This document shows positions 8,516 through 16,013 of a stretch of 38,939 nt of DNA, piece by piece. The DNA is taken from contig CAYNEI010000021.1 of the NCBI GenBank assembly GCA_964396185.1, positions 1 to 38,939 on the forward strand. Direction: 5' to 3'. The DNA is from CAYNEI01 sp964396185. Its GTDB lineage: Archaea; Thermoplasmatota; SW-10-69-26. The stretch's first letter is position 1. Each line of letters begins with the position of its first letter. Below the pieces are notes generated by a model that saw only the letters and a program-made list of their open reading frames with translations, made no database searches and was not told where the DNA came from. Made by a program: the position numbers and the translations under genes.

Positions 8516-8538
8516 TGTTACTCACTCCGGTGACAACT
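8516..8538. promoter_or_regulatory. operator-like palindrome, copy C
   Basis: 23 bp beginning TGTTACTCAC and ending CCGGTGACAACT; same length and ends as copies A and B at 3711 and 3841. As with copy A it overlaps the predicted start site, about 20 nt downstream of a TATA box. This equal geometry at two unrelated genes is why I call it an operator. Confidence 0.6.
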
Positions 8539-8566
8539 GGGAGCACCGGTGATGGGAGGCAAACAC

Positions 8567-11155
8567 GTGAGCGGACATTGCAGACGCTTCGGAACGAGCC
8601 AGTCGACTGATCGAACGCCCTGGACCCCTACCGGCCTCGCCCTCGTCATGGGCTTGGTCGCCGCGGGTCTGCTCATCTTCGCAGGAGCAGCCAACGCTGC
8701 CCCAGAAGACCCACCGGATGTCGAGGTCGCCTCAGGCCTCGACATGGCCCCGGGTCAGGAGATCATCATCCACGCCAGGAACGTGAACAACGACCTGTCG
8801 AACACGTGGACGATCGATGTCAACCCCGATGTGGACGGCGATACCACCACCTCGGATGACCGCAACGCCACCTGGCGCTGGGCCATGCCATCGGACTTCT
8901 CCGGGACCGTGGACGTGACCTTCACCGTCACCGACGGTCTAGGTGACTCGGACAGCGAGACCACCACGATCTCATCGAGCTCGAACCCCACCCTCGAGCA
9001 GCTCGACCCGATCGACCTCGACAGCGGGACCCCGGTGGCTGAACCCACCGAGGACACGGACATCCGGCTGCGCGTGGAAGGACCCACGAGCTTGGTGCGC
9101 ACCACCATCTACAAGAACTTCCCCAACCAGCCCATGACCGGCTCCGAGGATAGCCCCGGCATCTGGGGCGCGGACACCAACTACCTGCACCCCGGGATCC
9201 ACATCGTCGGGTACGAGGTTGAGGGCGCCGCCGGCAACGTCGTGACCCTCATCGACGAGGTCAACATCCTGGAAGAGGCACCCGAAGTCAGCCTGCCCAT
9301 CGACCGGTTCGATGTGCGTGAGGGCCAGCGCGTCAGCTTCGTGGCCACCGCCACGGACGGCGACAACGAGGACGTCACCTTCAGCATCGCTTGGGTGAAC
9401 ACCGACGAGGTCACGGACACCAAGCTCGTGCAGGACGGTAACGAGGCGCGCTTCTGGGGCACCTTCACCGACGACCACGACGGTGCCACCCTCGTCACGA
9501 TCCAAGCCGAGGACGTCAACGGGGGCGTCGGGGAAGCCGACATCATCTTCGACATCGGGCCCAACCCGGACGTCGACGTGACCTCCACCGATGAGACCCT
9601 GGAGGACCAGGACGTGACCCTCTCGGCCACCATCGACTCCAGTGACCTGTCGTATTCGAGCGTGAAGATCTGGAAGAACTTCGAGTGGGAGGACGCGCTC
9701 TTGATGGACACGTTCGAGAGCACGGACGTCGGCATGGACACCTGGGAGGCCACCTTCAACTACGGCGTACCCGCGGTTCACTACCCCGGCTACCAGGTTC
9801 TGCTGGCCAGTGGCGACGCCATCACGATCATGGAGCCGCTCGATGTGCTTGAGGCCCCGCCCGAGATCAACGCTCCGGATCAGATCCGTGCGGTGGACAA
9901 CACGAAGATCTTCATCGATTTCACCGCGACGGACTCGGACGGCGAGGCCATCACGAGCTGGGCGCTCTCTAGCACGCCCAGCATCTCGGCAAACTTCCAG
10001 AGCTCCGGTGACACCGCCCGGTTGATCTGGAACATCCCGCAGGGCTTCGACGCCTCGTCCGTGGACCTCACCTTCGAAGCCACCGACGAGTTGGGTGCCA
10101 CGGGCTCGTCCACGACCACGATCGAGCTCGATCACACCTCGGATGTCCATCCGCACCTTCCCAAGGAGGTGGACACGGGCGTGGTGACGCGCTTCCCGGT
10201 GACCGGGGAGACGCTACGCTTCAAGCTCGACGCGCAGAACCCGGACGGCGGCATCGATTCCGTCGACGTCCTGCCCGAGGGGCTCGACGGCCCCACGCTG
10301 GCCGCCTCGTTCGACGGTGGCAACACGTACACGAACGTCGGGTACGCGTACGCTGAGGCAGGCGTGCAGAGCGTCGCCTACCGCATCACCGACAGCGACG
10401 GCGCGGTGCACGGCACCTTCCAGGACATCCAGGTCATGGAGAACGCCCCACCAGAGGTCGACGCCGGCCAGGACATCCAAGTCGACCCCGGGACCAGCGG
10501 GCAAGCCGTGATCTCGCTGAGGGGCTCCGCCTCGGACCCAGAGATGCGATCCCTCGACGACGCTGACTTCGAGTGGACGACACCGGGCGGCGACGTGCTC
10601 GTAGGCGCCAACCAAGACGGCATCAGCCTGCCGATCGGGCTGCACACCTTCGAGCTCCGTGTCACGGACATGTACGGCGCCGTCGGCATGGACACCATGA
10701 ACGTCGCCGTCGACGACTACATCCTGGCGTCCGGCTCGCTGGACTCCACGCAAGGCCAGTCCGGGGATGTCGCGATCCTCAACCCGACCGCGCACCTCGG
10801 CGACCGCATCGACGGCCGCGTGAACGTGGTCGACGACCTGGGCGACCCGGTCGAAGGCGCGGTGGTCTCAGGCGTCGTGAAGTACTTCGGCACGGCCGCC
10901 AACGGCCTGGCGCTTGCCGAGACCCCGATCGACACGACCACCCCGTCGGACGCCTCTGGCGTGGCAACGTTCAGCTTCGACCAGGACTTCGTGGACCCGA
11001 TCAGCGGTGACTCCATGGCCTCGGCCACGGGGTACCACGTGGTCGAGATCACCATCACGGGTCCCAGCCGCGCCGGCGCGCCGGTGGACGATGTGGAGAC
11101 CACGGAGACCCGGATCAAGTACTGGGTCGGGCCAGGTGACCCGGTCCTCTCCTGA
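8567..11155 (+). CDS. large exported Ig/PKD-like repeat protein
   Basis: An acidic extracellular protein of about 862 aa. The GTG at 8567 has GGGAGG 7 nt upstream; starts at 8549/8552 would add only six residues. The N-terminus has a hydrophilic arm and one hydrophobic segment (GLALVMGLVAAGLLIFAGAA) ending ANA-A, a signal peptide. The rest is a chain of about seven beta-sandwich modules of PKD/cadherin/Ig character: FTVTDGLGDSDSE, FVATATDGDNEDVTF, FTATDSDGEAITSW, EATDELGATGSS, ISLRGSASDPEM and a last carboxypeptidase-regulatory-like module (VVDDLGDPVEGAVVSG). No C-terminal anchor or PGF motif is visible. A surface, adhesin or matrix role is inferred. It shares an operator-like palindrome with the exported protein at 2750-3592. 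Confidence 0.85.
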   Translation: MSGHCRRFGTSQSTDRTPWTPTGLALVMGLVAAGLLIFAGAANAAPEDPPDVEVASGLDMAPGQEIIIHARNVNNDLSNTWTIDVNPDVDGDTTTSDDRNATWRWAMPSDFSGTVDVTFTVTDGLGDSDSETTTISSSSNPTLEQLDPIDLDSGTPVAEPTEDTDIRLRVEGPTSLVRTTIYKNFPNQPMTGSEDSPGIWGADTNYLHPGIHIVGYEVEGAAGNVVTLIDEVNILEEAPEVSLPIDRFDVREGQRVSFVATATDGDNEDVTFSIAWVNTDEVTDTKLVQDGNEARFWGTFTDDHDGATLVTIQAEDVNGGVGEADIIFDIGPNPDVDVTSTDETLEDQDVTLSATIDSSDLSYSSVKIWKNFEWEDALLMDTFESTDVGMDTWEATFNYGVPAVHYPGYQVLLASGDAITIMEPLDVLEAPPEINAPDQIRAVDNTKIFIDFTATDSDGEAITSWALSSTPSISANFQSSGDTARLIWNIPQGFDASSVDLTFEATDELGATGSSTTTIELDHTSDVHPHLPKEVDTGVVTRFPVTGETLRFKLDAQNPDGGIDSVDVLPEGLDGPTLAASFDGGNTYTNVGYAYAEAGVQSVAYRITDSDGAVHGTFQDIQVMENAPPEVDAGQDIQVDPGTSGQAVISLRGSASDPEMRSLDDADFEWTTPGGDVLVGANQDGISLPIGLHTFELRVTDMYGAVGMDTMNVAVDDYILASGSLDSTQGQSGDVAILNPTAHLGDRIDGRVNVVDDLGDPVEGAVVSGVVKYFGTAANGLALAETPIDTTTPSDASGVATFSFDQDFVDPISGDSMASATGYHVVEITITGPSRAGAPVDDVETTETRIKYWVGPGDPVLS

Positions 11156-11158
11156 GAC

Positions 11159-11341
11159 CGCGAACCTCGCGTAGACAGGGAGCGATGGGGGGCGGGCCCC
11201 TCTTCCGATGGGGTCCGCTCGTTCCCCTGCCCCTTCGGGGGCGCGTCTGCAAGCGGTGCTGGCGGGTCGTGGCCAGATCCCAGTGGATCTCTGGCGCGGC
11301 CCGCCGCCTGTACCGCTGCGCGCCCTCTCGTCTTCTTTTTT
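11159..11341 (+). ncRNA. chain of RNA hairpins with U-tract (ncRNA or 3' UTR)
   Basis: Starting 4 nt after a stop codon, four stems follow each other: CGCGA-ACC-TCGCG (11159-11171); GGGAGCGA/TCGTTCCC (11178-11185/11219-11226) enclosing GCGGGCCCC/GGGGTCCGC; GCCCC-TTCG-GGGGC (11229-11242), a classic UUCG tetraloop; and a long stem 11240-11324 (GGCGCG/CGCGCC, AGCGGT/ACCGCT, GGCGGG/CCCGCC, GCCAGATCC/GGATCTcTGGC). A run TCTTCTTTTTT (11331-11341) ends it. Two imperfect pairs are G-U only on the plus strand, which marks the RNA strand. No SRP, RNase P or 5S signature is seen. It may be a stand-alone RNA or an elaborate terminator of the upstream gene. Confidence 0.55.
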
Positions 11342-11396
11342 CTCTCTTCTCGATCAGCGCAAGCGCCGTTGGCGCCGGATCGAGCGCCAAGGTGGC

Positions 11397-11555
11397 TCAG
11401 TCGCTGCGGTCTGGAGAGCTCCAGGCCGTATCGATGTCGAGCCCCCAGGCCTCCTCGTCTTCGTCCTTCGAGGTGCGTTTTCGCTTCTTAGGAGGAGGAT
11501 CATCGGGCTCCTCGTCCTCCTCGAGTTCGCCGATCATCTCTTCGACATCGCCCAT
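11397..11555 (-). CDS. small charged protein, 52 aa, unknown
   Basis: A 52-residue ORF from ATG 11555, with GGGGTG a few nt upstream and a TATA-like CCTTTTTGG at about 11594-11602, so it appears to have its own promoter in the gap after the Mut7-C gene. Composition is segmental: acidic head (MGDVEEMIGELEEDEEPDD), a Pro-Pro-Pro turn, a basic cluster KKRKR, then an acidic tail (KDEDEEAWGLDIDTAW). It lacks a hydrophobic core and is probably disordered. The basic patch suggests nucleic acid or ribosome contact, which is only an inference. No family is recognised. Confidence 0.5.
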   Translation of the reverse strand: MGDVEEMIGELEEDEEPDDPPPKKRKRTSKDEDEEAWGLDIDTAWSSPDRSD

Positions 11556-11634
11556 GGTGCACCCCTAACAAGCCAAGAGGGGGGAGCTCGGGCCAAAAAG
11601 GTTCTGTTCTGCTCCTGGGGGCTCTCCTGGTCGT

Positions 11635-12084
11635 TCACGAGCCCAGGAAACGACCGAGACGCTTGCGCATGTCGTCGACGTGTGTACCGTGCCAGTAGAC
11701 CCGCTTGCAGGCTGGGCAGCGCCAATGTTGCTGGTCCTCTACACCTGGGGGAACCTCGTCGGGCGCTCCGACAGCGACGAGCGCATCGTTGCACTCGAGG
11801 CATCGGGTGAGGAAGCGCTCTGGGCCCACAGGGAGATCGAGCTCGTCGAGCACCTGGTCGAGCTGTTCGGCGGGATCGCGGCTGGCCACGAGGACCCCGT
11901 GCTCGCCCGCGCGCTGGGCCAGGGTACGGTCGCGCGTCACAAGCCAACGATCCTCATCGAGCGCCAGCTCGAGCAGTTCGTCATCGTCCACGTCCCGCTG
12001 GTACAGCGTGTCCACACCAAGAGCCCTCAGGTCCCGAGCCAGTTTACCGAGCATCTCGTCAGCGAGCACCGTGTGCCTCGTCAA
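11635..12084 (-). CDS. Mut7-C RNase domain protein
   Basis: A 149-aa protein of the Mut7-C family, a PIN-like RNase fold followed by a zinc ribbon. The PIN-like part opens with VLADEMLGKLARDLRALG (active-site Asp) and has LALDEDRWLVTRDRTLAQRA (Asp pair) near residues 55-65. The ribbon has two CxxC knuckles, RCLECN and RCPACKRVYWHGTH. Archaeal members are predicted RNases, thought to act in RNA processing or decay. Its ATG overlaps the stop of the upstream riboflavin reductase gene by 4 nt (12081-12084), so the two are translationally coupled. Confidence 0.9.
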   Translation of the reverse strand: MTRHTVLADEMLGKLARDLRALGVDTLYQRDVDDDELLELALDEDRWLVTRDRTLAQRAGEHGVLVASRDPAEQLDQVLDELDLPVGPERFLTRCLECNDALVAVGAPDEVPPGVEDQQHWRCPACKRVYWHGTHVDDMRKRLGRFLGS

Positions 12085-12716
12085 CCGGGCACCTCGTAGG
12101 AGAGCAGGACCCCCTCGCCCAGCGGTCGGGGCGGAGCGGAGGGTTCCAGGGTCATGGCTTGTCCGGTGAACGCATCCGCCAGCAGGGGTCCGTCCCCGAG
12201 ACTGCGGGGCGCGATGTACAGGTGGACGGCATCGACGACGCCAGCGCCCAGCAAGGAGCGAGCGACCCTCGGGCCCCCCTCGACGAGCACCCGCTGGACG
12301 TCCCTCTGCTCCAGGATCTCCATGGCGCGTGCGGGATCCACGCGTCCCTGACCCGCTTGAACGATCTCGGCGCCCTCGATCGGGCCAAGCCCACCCGCGC
12401 CCGTGAGTAGTAGGGTCTTGGCTTGATCATCCAGGATGCGGGCGTTCGCGGGCGTTCTCGCCTTCGAGTCGAGCACCACGCGCAGGGGTTGGCGCTCGGG
12501 CGGGGGATCGGTGCGCGCGGTCAACCGGGGATCGTCGCTGAGGACCGTGCCGATGCCCACCAGAACGGCGTCACTGCTTGCACGAAGCGCGTGGACCCGG
12601 GCGTGATCCTCAGGGCTGGAGAGGCGAACGGGCTGGCCCTTCGGGCCGGCCACGCGCCCGTCCAGGGAGGTCGCCATGTTGAGGACAACGTGCACGCGGT
12701 CAGCAAGGTGTCCCAT
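12081..12716 (-). CDS. arfC: 2,5-diamino-6-ribosylaminopyrimidinone 5'-phosphate reductase
   Basis: A 211-aa RibD C-terminal-domain protein. In archaea this stand-alone reductase converts the diaminopyrimidine ribosylamine phosphate to the ribitylamine with NADPH, an early step of riboflavin and F420-precursor synthesis. Seen are the RibD_C start VHVVLNMATSLDGRVAG, ALRASSDAVLVGIGTVLSDDPRLTAR (substrate loop; GxGTVLxDDPxLxxR is diagnostic), PLRVVLDSKAR and VLVEGGPRVARSLLGAG. No deaminase domain is fused, as expected in archaea. The ATG at 12716 shares a short divergent promoter with the nucleotidyltransferase. The gene is coupled to the downstream Mut7-C gene. Confidence 0.9.
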   Translation of the reverse strand: MGHLADRVHVVLNMATSLDGRVAGPKGQPVRLSSPEDHARVHALRASSDAVLVGIGTVLSDDPRLTARTDPPPERQPLRVVLDSKARTPANARILDDQAKTLLLTGAGGLGPIEGAEIVQAGQGRVDPARAMEILEQRDVQRVLVEGGPRVARSLLGAGVVDAVHLYIAPRSLGDGPLLADAFTGQAMTLEPSAPPRPLGEGVLLSYEVPG

Positions 12717-12736
12717 CAGATGAAACTCACCCTACC

Positions 12737-12743
12737 CTTATCC
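12737..12743. promoter_or_regulatory. shared divergent TATA element
   Basis: CTTATCC / GGATAAG sits 24-27 nt from both the ATG at 12716 (minus) and the GTG at 12766 (plus). One element or two overlapping ones could serve both genes, each giving an essentially leaderless mRNA. Confidence 0.45.
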
Positions 12744-12765
12744 ATGAGGGGACGTTTCCGGGGCC

Positions 12766-13746
12766 GTGCAAGCCATCTTGCTCGCCGGCGGCCATGCCAC
12801 ACGGCTCTGGCCGATCACGCTTCGCCATCCCAAGCCTCTGCTACCCCTCGGGGACCGATCCATCATGGATCGCTTGCTCGACCAGCTCGAGCCTGCCTGC
12901 TCCGAGGTGCTGGTGTCGACCAACGCCAAGTTCGAGGAGTCGTTCGAGCGTGCCCTGGAAGGCCGGGAACGCACTCGCCTTGTCGTGGAGGGGCAAGCCA
13001 GCGAGGCCGAGAAACCGGGAGCGCTCGGCGCCATCCTCCAGCTCACCACCGAGCTCAGCGGGGAGGGACCCCTTATCGTGGCCGGCGGGGACAACCACTA
13101 CGGGTTCGATCTCACCCGGTTCATCCAAGCTGCCAAGGCCAACGACGGTCCGACCGTGGCGGTCAAGCAGCTCGAGGATGCCTCCATGGCCAGCCAGTTC
13201 GGCATCGTCGAGCAGGCCCAGGGATCCTCGCGGGTCGAAGCGTTCCACGAGAAGCCAGAGGATCCACCGTCCACGTTGGCGGCGACCGCACTCTACTACT
13301 ACCCCGACGGGTGGCGACAGCTCTTCGACGCTTACGAAACGGCTGCCCGAGCAAGCGCGAACCCGAGAGCCATGCTCGATGCGCCTGGGCGCATCCTCGA
13401 GTGGGCGGTCTCCCAGGAGCGCAGCGTCCACGCCTGGCCGTTCAAGGAGGCCTGGTACGACATCGGGACCGCGGAGGGCTACCTTGAGGCGCTTGCCGGC
13501 GTCGTGGGCCCCCGCTTCGTCCAGGGTGAGCTCACCGACTGCGATGAGGGGTCCGGCGTCTACGTCTTCGGCGATGCCCAGGCGCGCGGCTCACGCTTGG
13601 AGAACACGGTCCTGCTCCCGGGCGCCGTCGTGGAGAACGCGGAGCTGTCCCACTGTATCGTGGACGGTCAAGCCCGCGTCCGAGACGTCGCCTTGACAGG
13701 CTCGCTGGTCGGGGCCCACGACCAGCTCACCGGCACGCGGGGATGA
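12766..13746 (+). CDS. sugar-phosphate nucleotidyltransferase
   Basis: A 326-aa nucleotidyltransferase (glucose-1-phosphate thymidylyl/uridylyl or mannose-1-phosphate guanylyl class). The N-terminal signature MQAILLAGGHATRLWPITLR with HPKPLLPLGD is complete, and the metal-binding Asp appears in VAGGDNHYGFD near residue 105. WYDIGTAEGYLEAL is the conserved segment closing the catalytic domain. The last 70 residues contain hexapeptide-like turns (ARGSRLENTVLLPGAVVENAELSHCIVDG), a short left-handed beta-helix. GTG 12766 starts exactly at the beta-strand and lies about 26 nt from a TATA element. It likely supplies activated sugar for surface glycans; the exact sugar is unknown. Confidence 0.88.
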   Translation: MQAILLAGGHATRLWPITLRHPKPLLPLGDRSIMDRLLDQLEPACSEVLVSTNAKFEESFERALEGRERTRLVVEGQASEAEKPGALGAILQLTTELSGEGPLIVAGGDNHYGFDLTRFIQAAKANDGPTVAVKQLEDASMASQFGIVEQAQGSSRVEAFHEKPEDPPSTLAATALYYYPDGWRQLFDAYETAARASANPRAMLDAPGRILEWAVSQERSVHAWPFKEAWYDIGTAEGYLEALAGVVGPRFVQGELTDCDEGSGVYVFGDAQARGSRLENTVLLPGAVVENAELSHCIVDGQARVRDVALTGSLVGAHDQLTGTRG

Positions 13747-13775
13747 GAGCTGTGGCCAGACAAGAGGATGCGGCC

Positions 13776-14252
13776 ATGGGTCAACGCGTGCTCGTCTTGG
13801 ACACCGGCCCCCTCATGGAGGGGTACGCTGCCGATGAGCAGACCCGGTGCCTGGTCCCAGACCAAGTGCTCGCCGAGCTCGAGCGCCATGGGGTCAGCTC
13901 GTACGAGATCCAGTCCCGTGGCCTCGTGCCCGCACGCCCCACCGCTGGGACCACGGAGCGGGTTCGAGCAGCCGCCGAGGAGACCGGCGACCTCGATGTC
14001 CTCTCGCCGGCCGATCTCGCCGTGCTCGCGCTGGCCGTCGAGATGGAGGCGACCCTCGTCACCGATGACTACGCCGTCCAGAACGTGGCCTCGGCCATGG
14101 AGATCAAGACCGAGGCGTTCGCACAAGAGGGGATCCAGCGCACCCTGGCGTGGGAGTGGTACTGCCCAGCCTGCCGTCAGCACACAGGCGATCGCAAGGG
14201 CGAATGCCCAGTCTGTGCCGCCGAGCTCAAGCGCCGGCCTCGGCAGACCTGA
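13776..14252 (+). CDS. Nob1-like PIN endonuclease with zinc ribbon
   Basis: PIN domain plus C-terminal zinc ribbon (158 aa), the architecture of archaeal Nob1, the endonuclease that matures the 3' end of 16S rRNA. Active-site acidic residues appear in VLVLDTGPLMEG, VLAELERHG, LSPADLAVLALA and TDDYAVQNVA. The ribbon is WYCPACRQHTGDRKGECPVC. ATG 13776 puts the first beta-strand at residue 4 and has GAGG upstream. An ATG at 13743 overlapping the previous stop (ATGA) would add 11 residues and is the alternative. It is probably co-transcribed with the nucleotidyltransferase. The 3' end overlaps the convergent methyltransferase gene by 26 bp. Confidence 0.88.
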   Translation: MGQRVLVLDTGPLMEGYAADEQTRCLVPDQVLAELERHGVSSYEIQSRGLVPARPTAGTTERVRAAAEETGDLDVLSPADLAVLALAVEMEATLVTDDYAVQNVASAMEIKTEAFAQEGIQRTLAWEWYCPACRQHTGDRKGECPVCAAELKRRPRQT

Positions 14253-14745
14253 GCGCGGCCACCTCCACGCGCACGCGCTGGCGGAGTGCGAGGGCGTTGA
14301 GCGCAGAGAGCGCGATGGCGGAGGTCCAGAGCCCGAACGCGGCTGGGATGACGATCAGCTCGACCACCACGGCCAGGTAGTTCGGATGCTCCAGCCAGCG
14401 GTACGGGCCCTTCTGGATGCGTGTCTCGCCTGGCACGACGACCACGCGCGTGGTCCAGCGGTCCCCAAGCGTCCAGATGCACCAGTACCGCAATCCCTGG
14501 GCGGCCACCGCCGCGCCCAGCAGAGGCCACGTGGCGATCCATGCCCCGCTCCAAGGTGCCAGGGCGTGCTCCAGGAGCAAGGCTGGGAACAGGCCCACGT
14601 GGACGATCAGGATCAGGGGGAAGCCGTCGGCCTCCACCAAGCTGCCGCCTCGATCGATCAGTCGCGCTTGGTGGCGCTGGGACAAGTAGAGCTCGAGCAG
14701 CCGCTCGGCCCCGAGCAAGCCGAGCACGACGAGCAGCAGGATCAT
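14227..14745 (-). CDS. ICMT-family membrane methyltransferase
   Basis: A 172-aa integral membrane protein with 4-5 helices, of the isoprenylcysteine carboxyl methyltransferase / phospholipid methyltransferase family. The cofactor-end motif is GPYRWLEHPNYLAVVVELI, with the conserved HPNY. It starts at ATG 14745, overlapping by 4 nt the stop of the type III polyketide synthase, so it is coupled to it. The pairing matches bacterial operons such as bpsA-bpsB of Bacillus, where the methyltransferase O-methylates alkylpyrones made by the synthase; that role is inferred from context. Prenylated-protein methylation is less likely here. Confidence 0.82.
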   Translation of the reverse strand: MILLLVVLGLLGAERLLELYLSQRHQARLIDRGGSLVEADGFPLILIVHVGLFPALLLEHALAPWSGAWIATWPLLGAAVAAQGLRYWCIWTLGDRWTTRVVVVPGETRIQKGPYRWLEHPNYLAVVVELIVIPAAFGLWTSAIALSALNALALRQRVRVEVAALRSAEAGA

Positions 14746-15797
14746 CCAGCGCCCTCGAGCAGACAGAGCTCGGCGGCGAACCCGGGTCCAACGGCTGCCA
14801 TGACCCCGTGCTCCCCCCGGGCAAGCGGCTGGTCGGCCAAGCTCTGCGCAGCGACGAACAGCGCCGTCGGACTGGACATGTTCCCATGATCGGCCAGCAC
14901 CCGTCGGCTCGTCTCCAACCGGGAGGGCTTGCAACCCAGGGCATCCTCGAAGCTCTCCAGGACCCTGGGCCCACCAGGGTGGAAGAGGAGCCTTGCAGCC
15001 CCCAGGTCCACCGCGGCGCTCTTGGCCAAGCGCTGGCAAACCGGCCCGAACTTGGCCTCCACGATCTCTGGGATTCGCTTGGAGAAGACCACGCCCAGGC
15101 CGTCGTCCCGGACCTCCCAGCCCATGACCTCCTGGCTCTCGGGCCAGAGGTGGGAAGCTGCCGCGGTCAACCGCGGCCCATCGGCGTCGAGCTCGTCGCC
15201 GGCGACGAGGGCCCCAGCACACCCGTCGGCGAACAGCGCGGCGGCCACGACGCTCTTCTTCGAGAGATCCTCGCGCAGGAAGGCAAGCGAGCACAGCTCC
15301 AGCGCGATGATGAGGACGCGCGATCCTGGGGAGGCTCGGGCGAGATCCGCGGCCCGGGCCAAGCCCGCGACACCCCCAGCGCACCCCAGCCCCCACACGG
15401 GCACCCGCACGATGGAGGCCGCCAGCCCCAGACGGTTGGCGAGATGAGCTTCCAGGCTAGGGGTGGCCAAGCCGGTGGTGGTGACGAAAACGACACCGTC
15501 GATGGCGCTGGGCGGCAGGCCCAGCTCGTCGAGCATGGAGCAGGTCACCTGCTCTGCGAGCTCGACCCCGTGGCGTTCGAACGCGTCAGCGCGCTCAGCC
15601 CAACCGGGGTTGCCCAGGTACCAGTCGAACGGCTCGGCCAGCGCCCGTTGTTCGATCCCTGTGGCCTGGAAGACCGGGAGGAGCTCGAGCAGGTCGGGTG
15701 CCACAGCGGAGAGGTAGGCCTCGGCAACCTCCTGGATCTCCACCTGGCGGACGCGGTTCTCTGGCGTCGCGGTGGCGAGCGCTTCGAGGCGAGGCAT
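14742..15797 (-). CDS. type III polyketide synthase
   Basis: A chalcone/stilbene synthase-like ketosynthase, 351 aa, full family length, which condenses malonyl-CoA onto an acyl-CoA starter to give alkylpyrones or alkylresorcinols. The catalytic triad is visible: Cys in WGLGCAGGVAGL (about 143), His in LLFHPGGPRVLE (about 275) and Asn in ADHGNMSSPTALF (about 308). GVVFVTTTGLATPSLEAHL is the thiolase-fold strand typical of bacterial alkylpyrone synthases. It starts at ATG 15797 and is coupled by a 4-nt overlap to the ICMT-type methyltransferase. Type III PKSs are mainly plant, fungal and bacterial, so transfer from bacteria is plausible, although base composition matches its neighbours. Confidence 0.92.
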   Translation of the reverse strand: MPRLEALATATPENRVRQVEIQEVAEAYLSAVAPDLLELLPVFQATGIEQRALAEPFDWYLGNPGWAERADAFERHGVELAEQVTCSMLDELGLPPSAIDGVVFVTTTGLATPSLEAHLANRLGLAASIVRVPVWGLGCAGGVAGLARAADLARASPGSRVLIIALELCSLAFLREDLSKKSVVAAALFADGCAGALVAGDELDADGPRLTAAASHLWPESQEVMGWEVRDDGLGVVFSKRIPEIVEAKFGPVCQRLAKSAAVDLGAARLLFHPGGPRVLESFEDALGCKPSRLETSRRVLADHGNMSSPTALFVAAQSLADQPLARGEHGVMAAVGPGFAAELCLLEGAG

Positions 15798-15861
15798 GGG
15801 TGGTCATGGTGGGCAACTACCTGGGGCTTTCGGGCCAGTCCCAACCCGCCTAGCACAGAGA

Positions 15862-15960
15862 CACAACGGTCACAAGGGAACGGACCCGGAAGGGGCTGGT
15901 CGCGCTGGCTTCGCCTTGCTTGGTCGTTGTGCCGTTCCTGCCGTTGTGTGGCCGGTTGTG
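15862..15960. promoter_or_regulatory. repeated CGTTGTG sites in divergent promoter region
   Basis: Three direct copies, CGTTGTG (15925-15931), CGTTGTG (15942-15948) and GGTTGTG (15954-15960), plus an inverted CACAACG at 15862-15868. They lie between the PKS gene (minus) and the cyclodeaminase-like gene (plus). CCGTTCCTGCCGTTGTG is itself nearly the reverse complement of the segment around 15862-15883. A transcription-factor cluster is inferred. Confidence 0.4.
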
Positions 15961-16013
15961 GTGAAGGGTTCAGGCCCAGAGCGGTTTTGTGCTCCAACCA
16001 GCTCACGGGCACC

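Noticed and set aside
8972..10156. 394-codon minus-strand frame inside the large exported protein
   Set aside because: Val/Gly/Arg-rich antisense shadow of the Ig-like coding region, without its own start signals.
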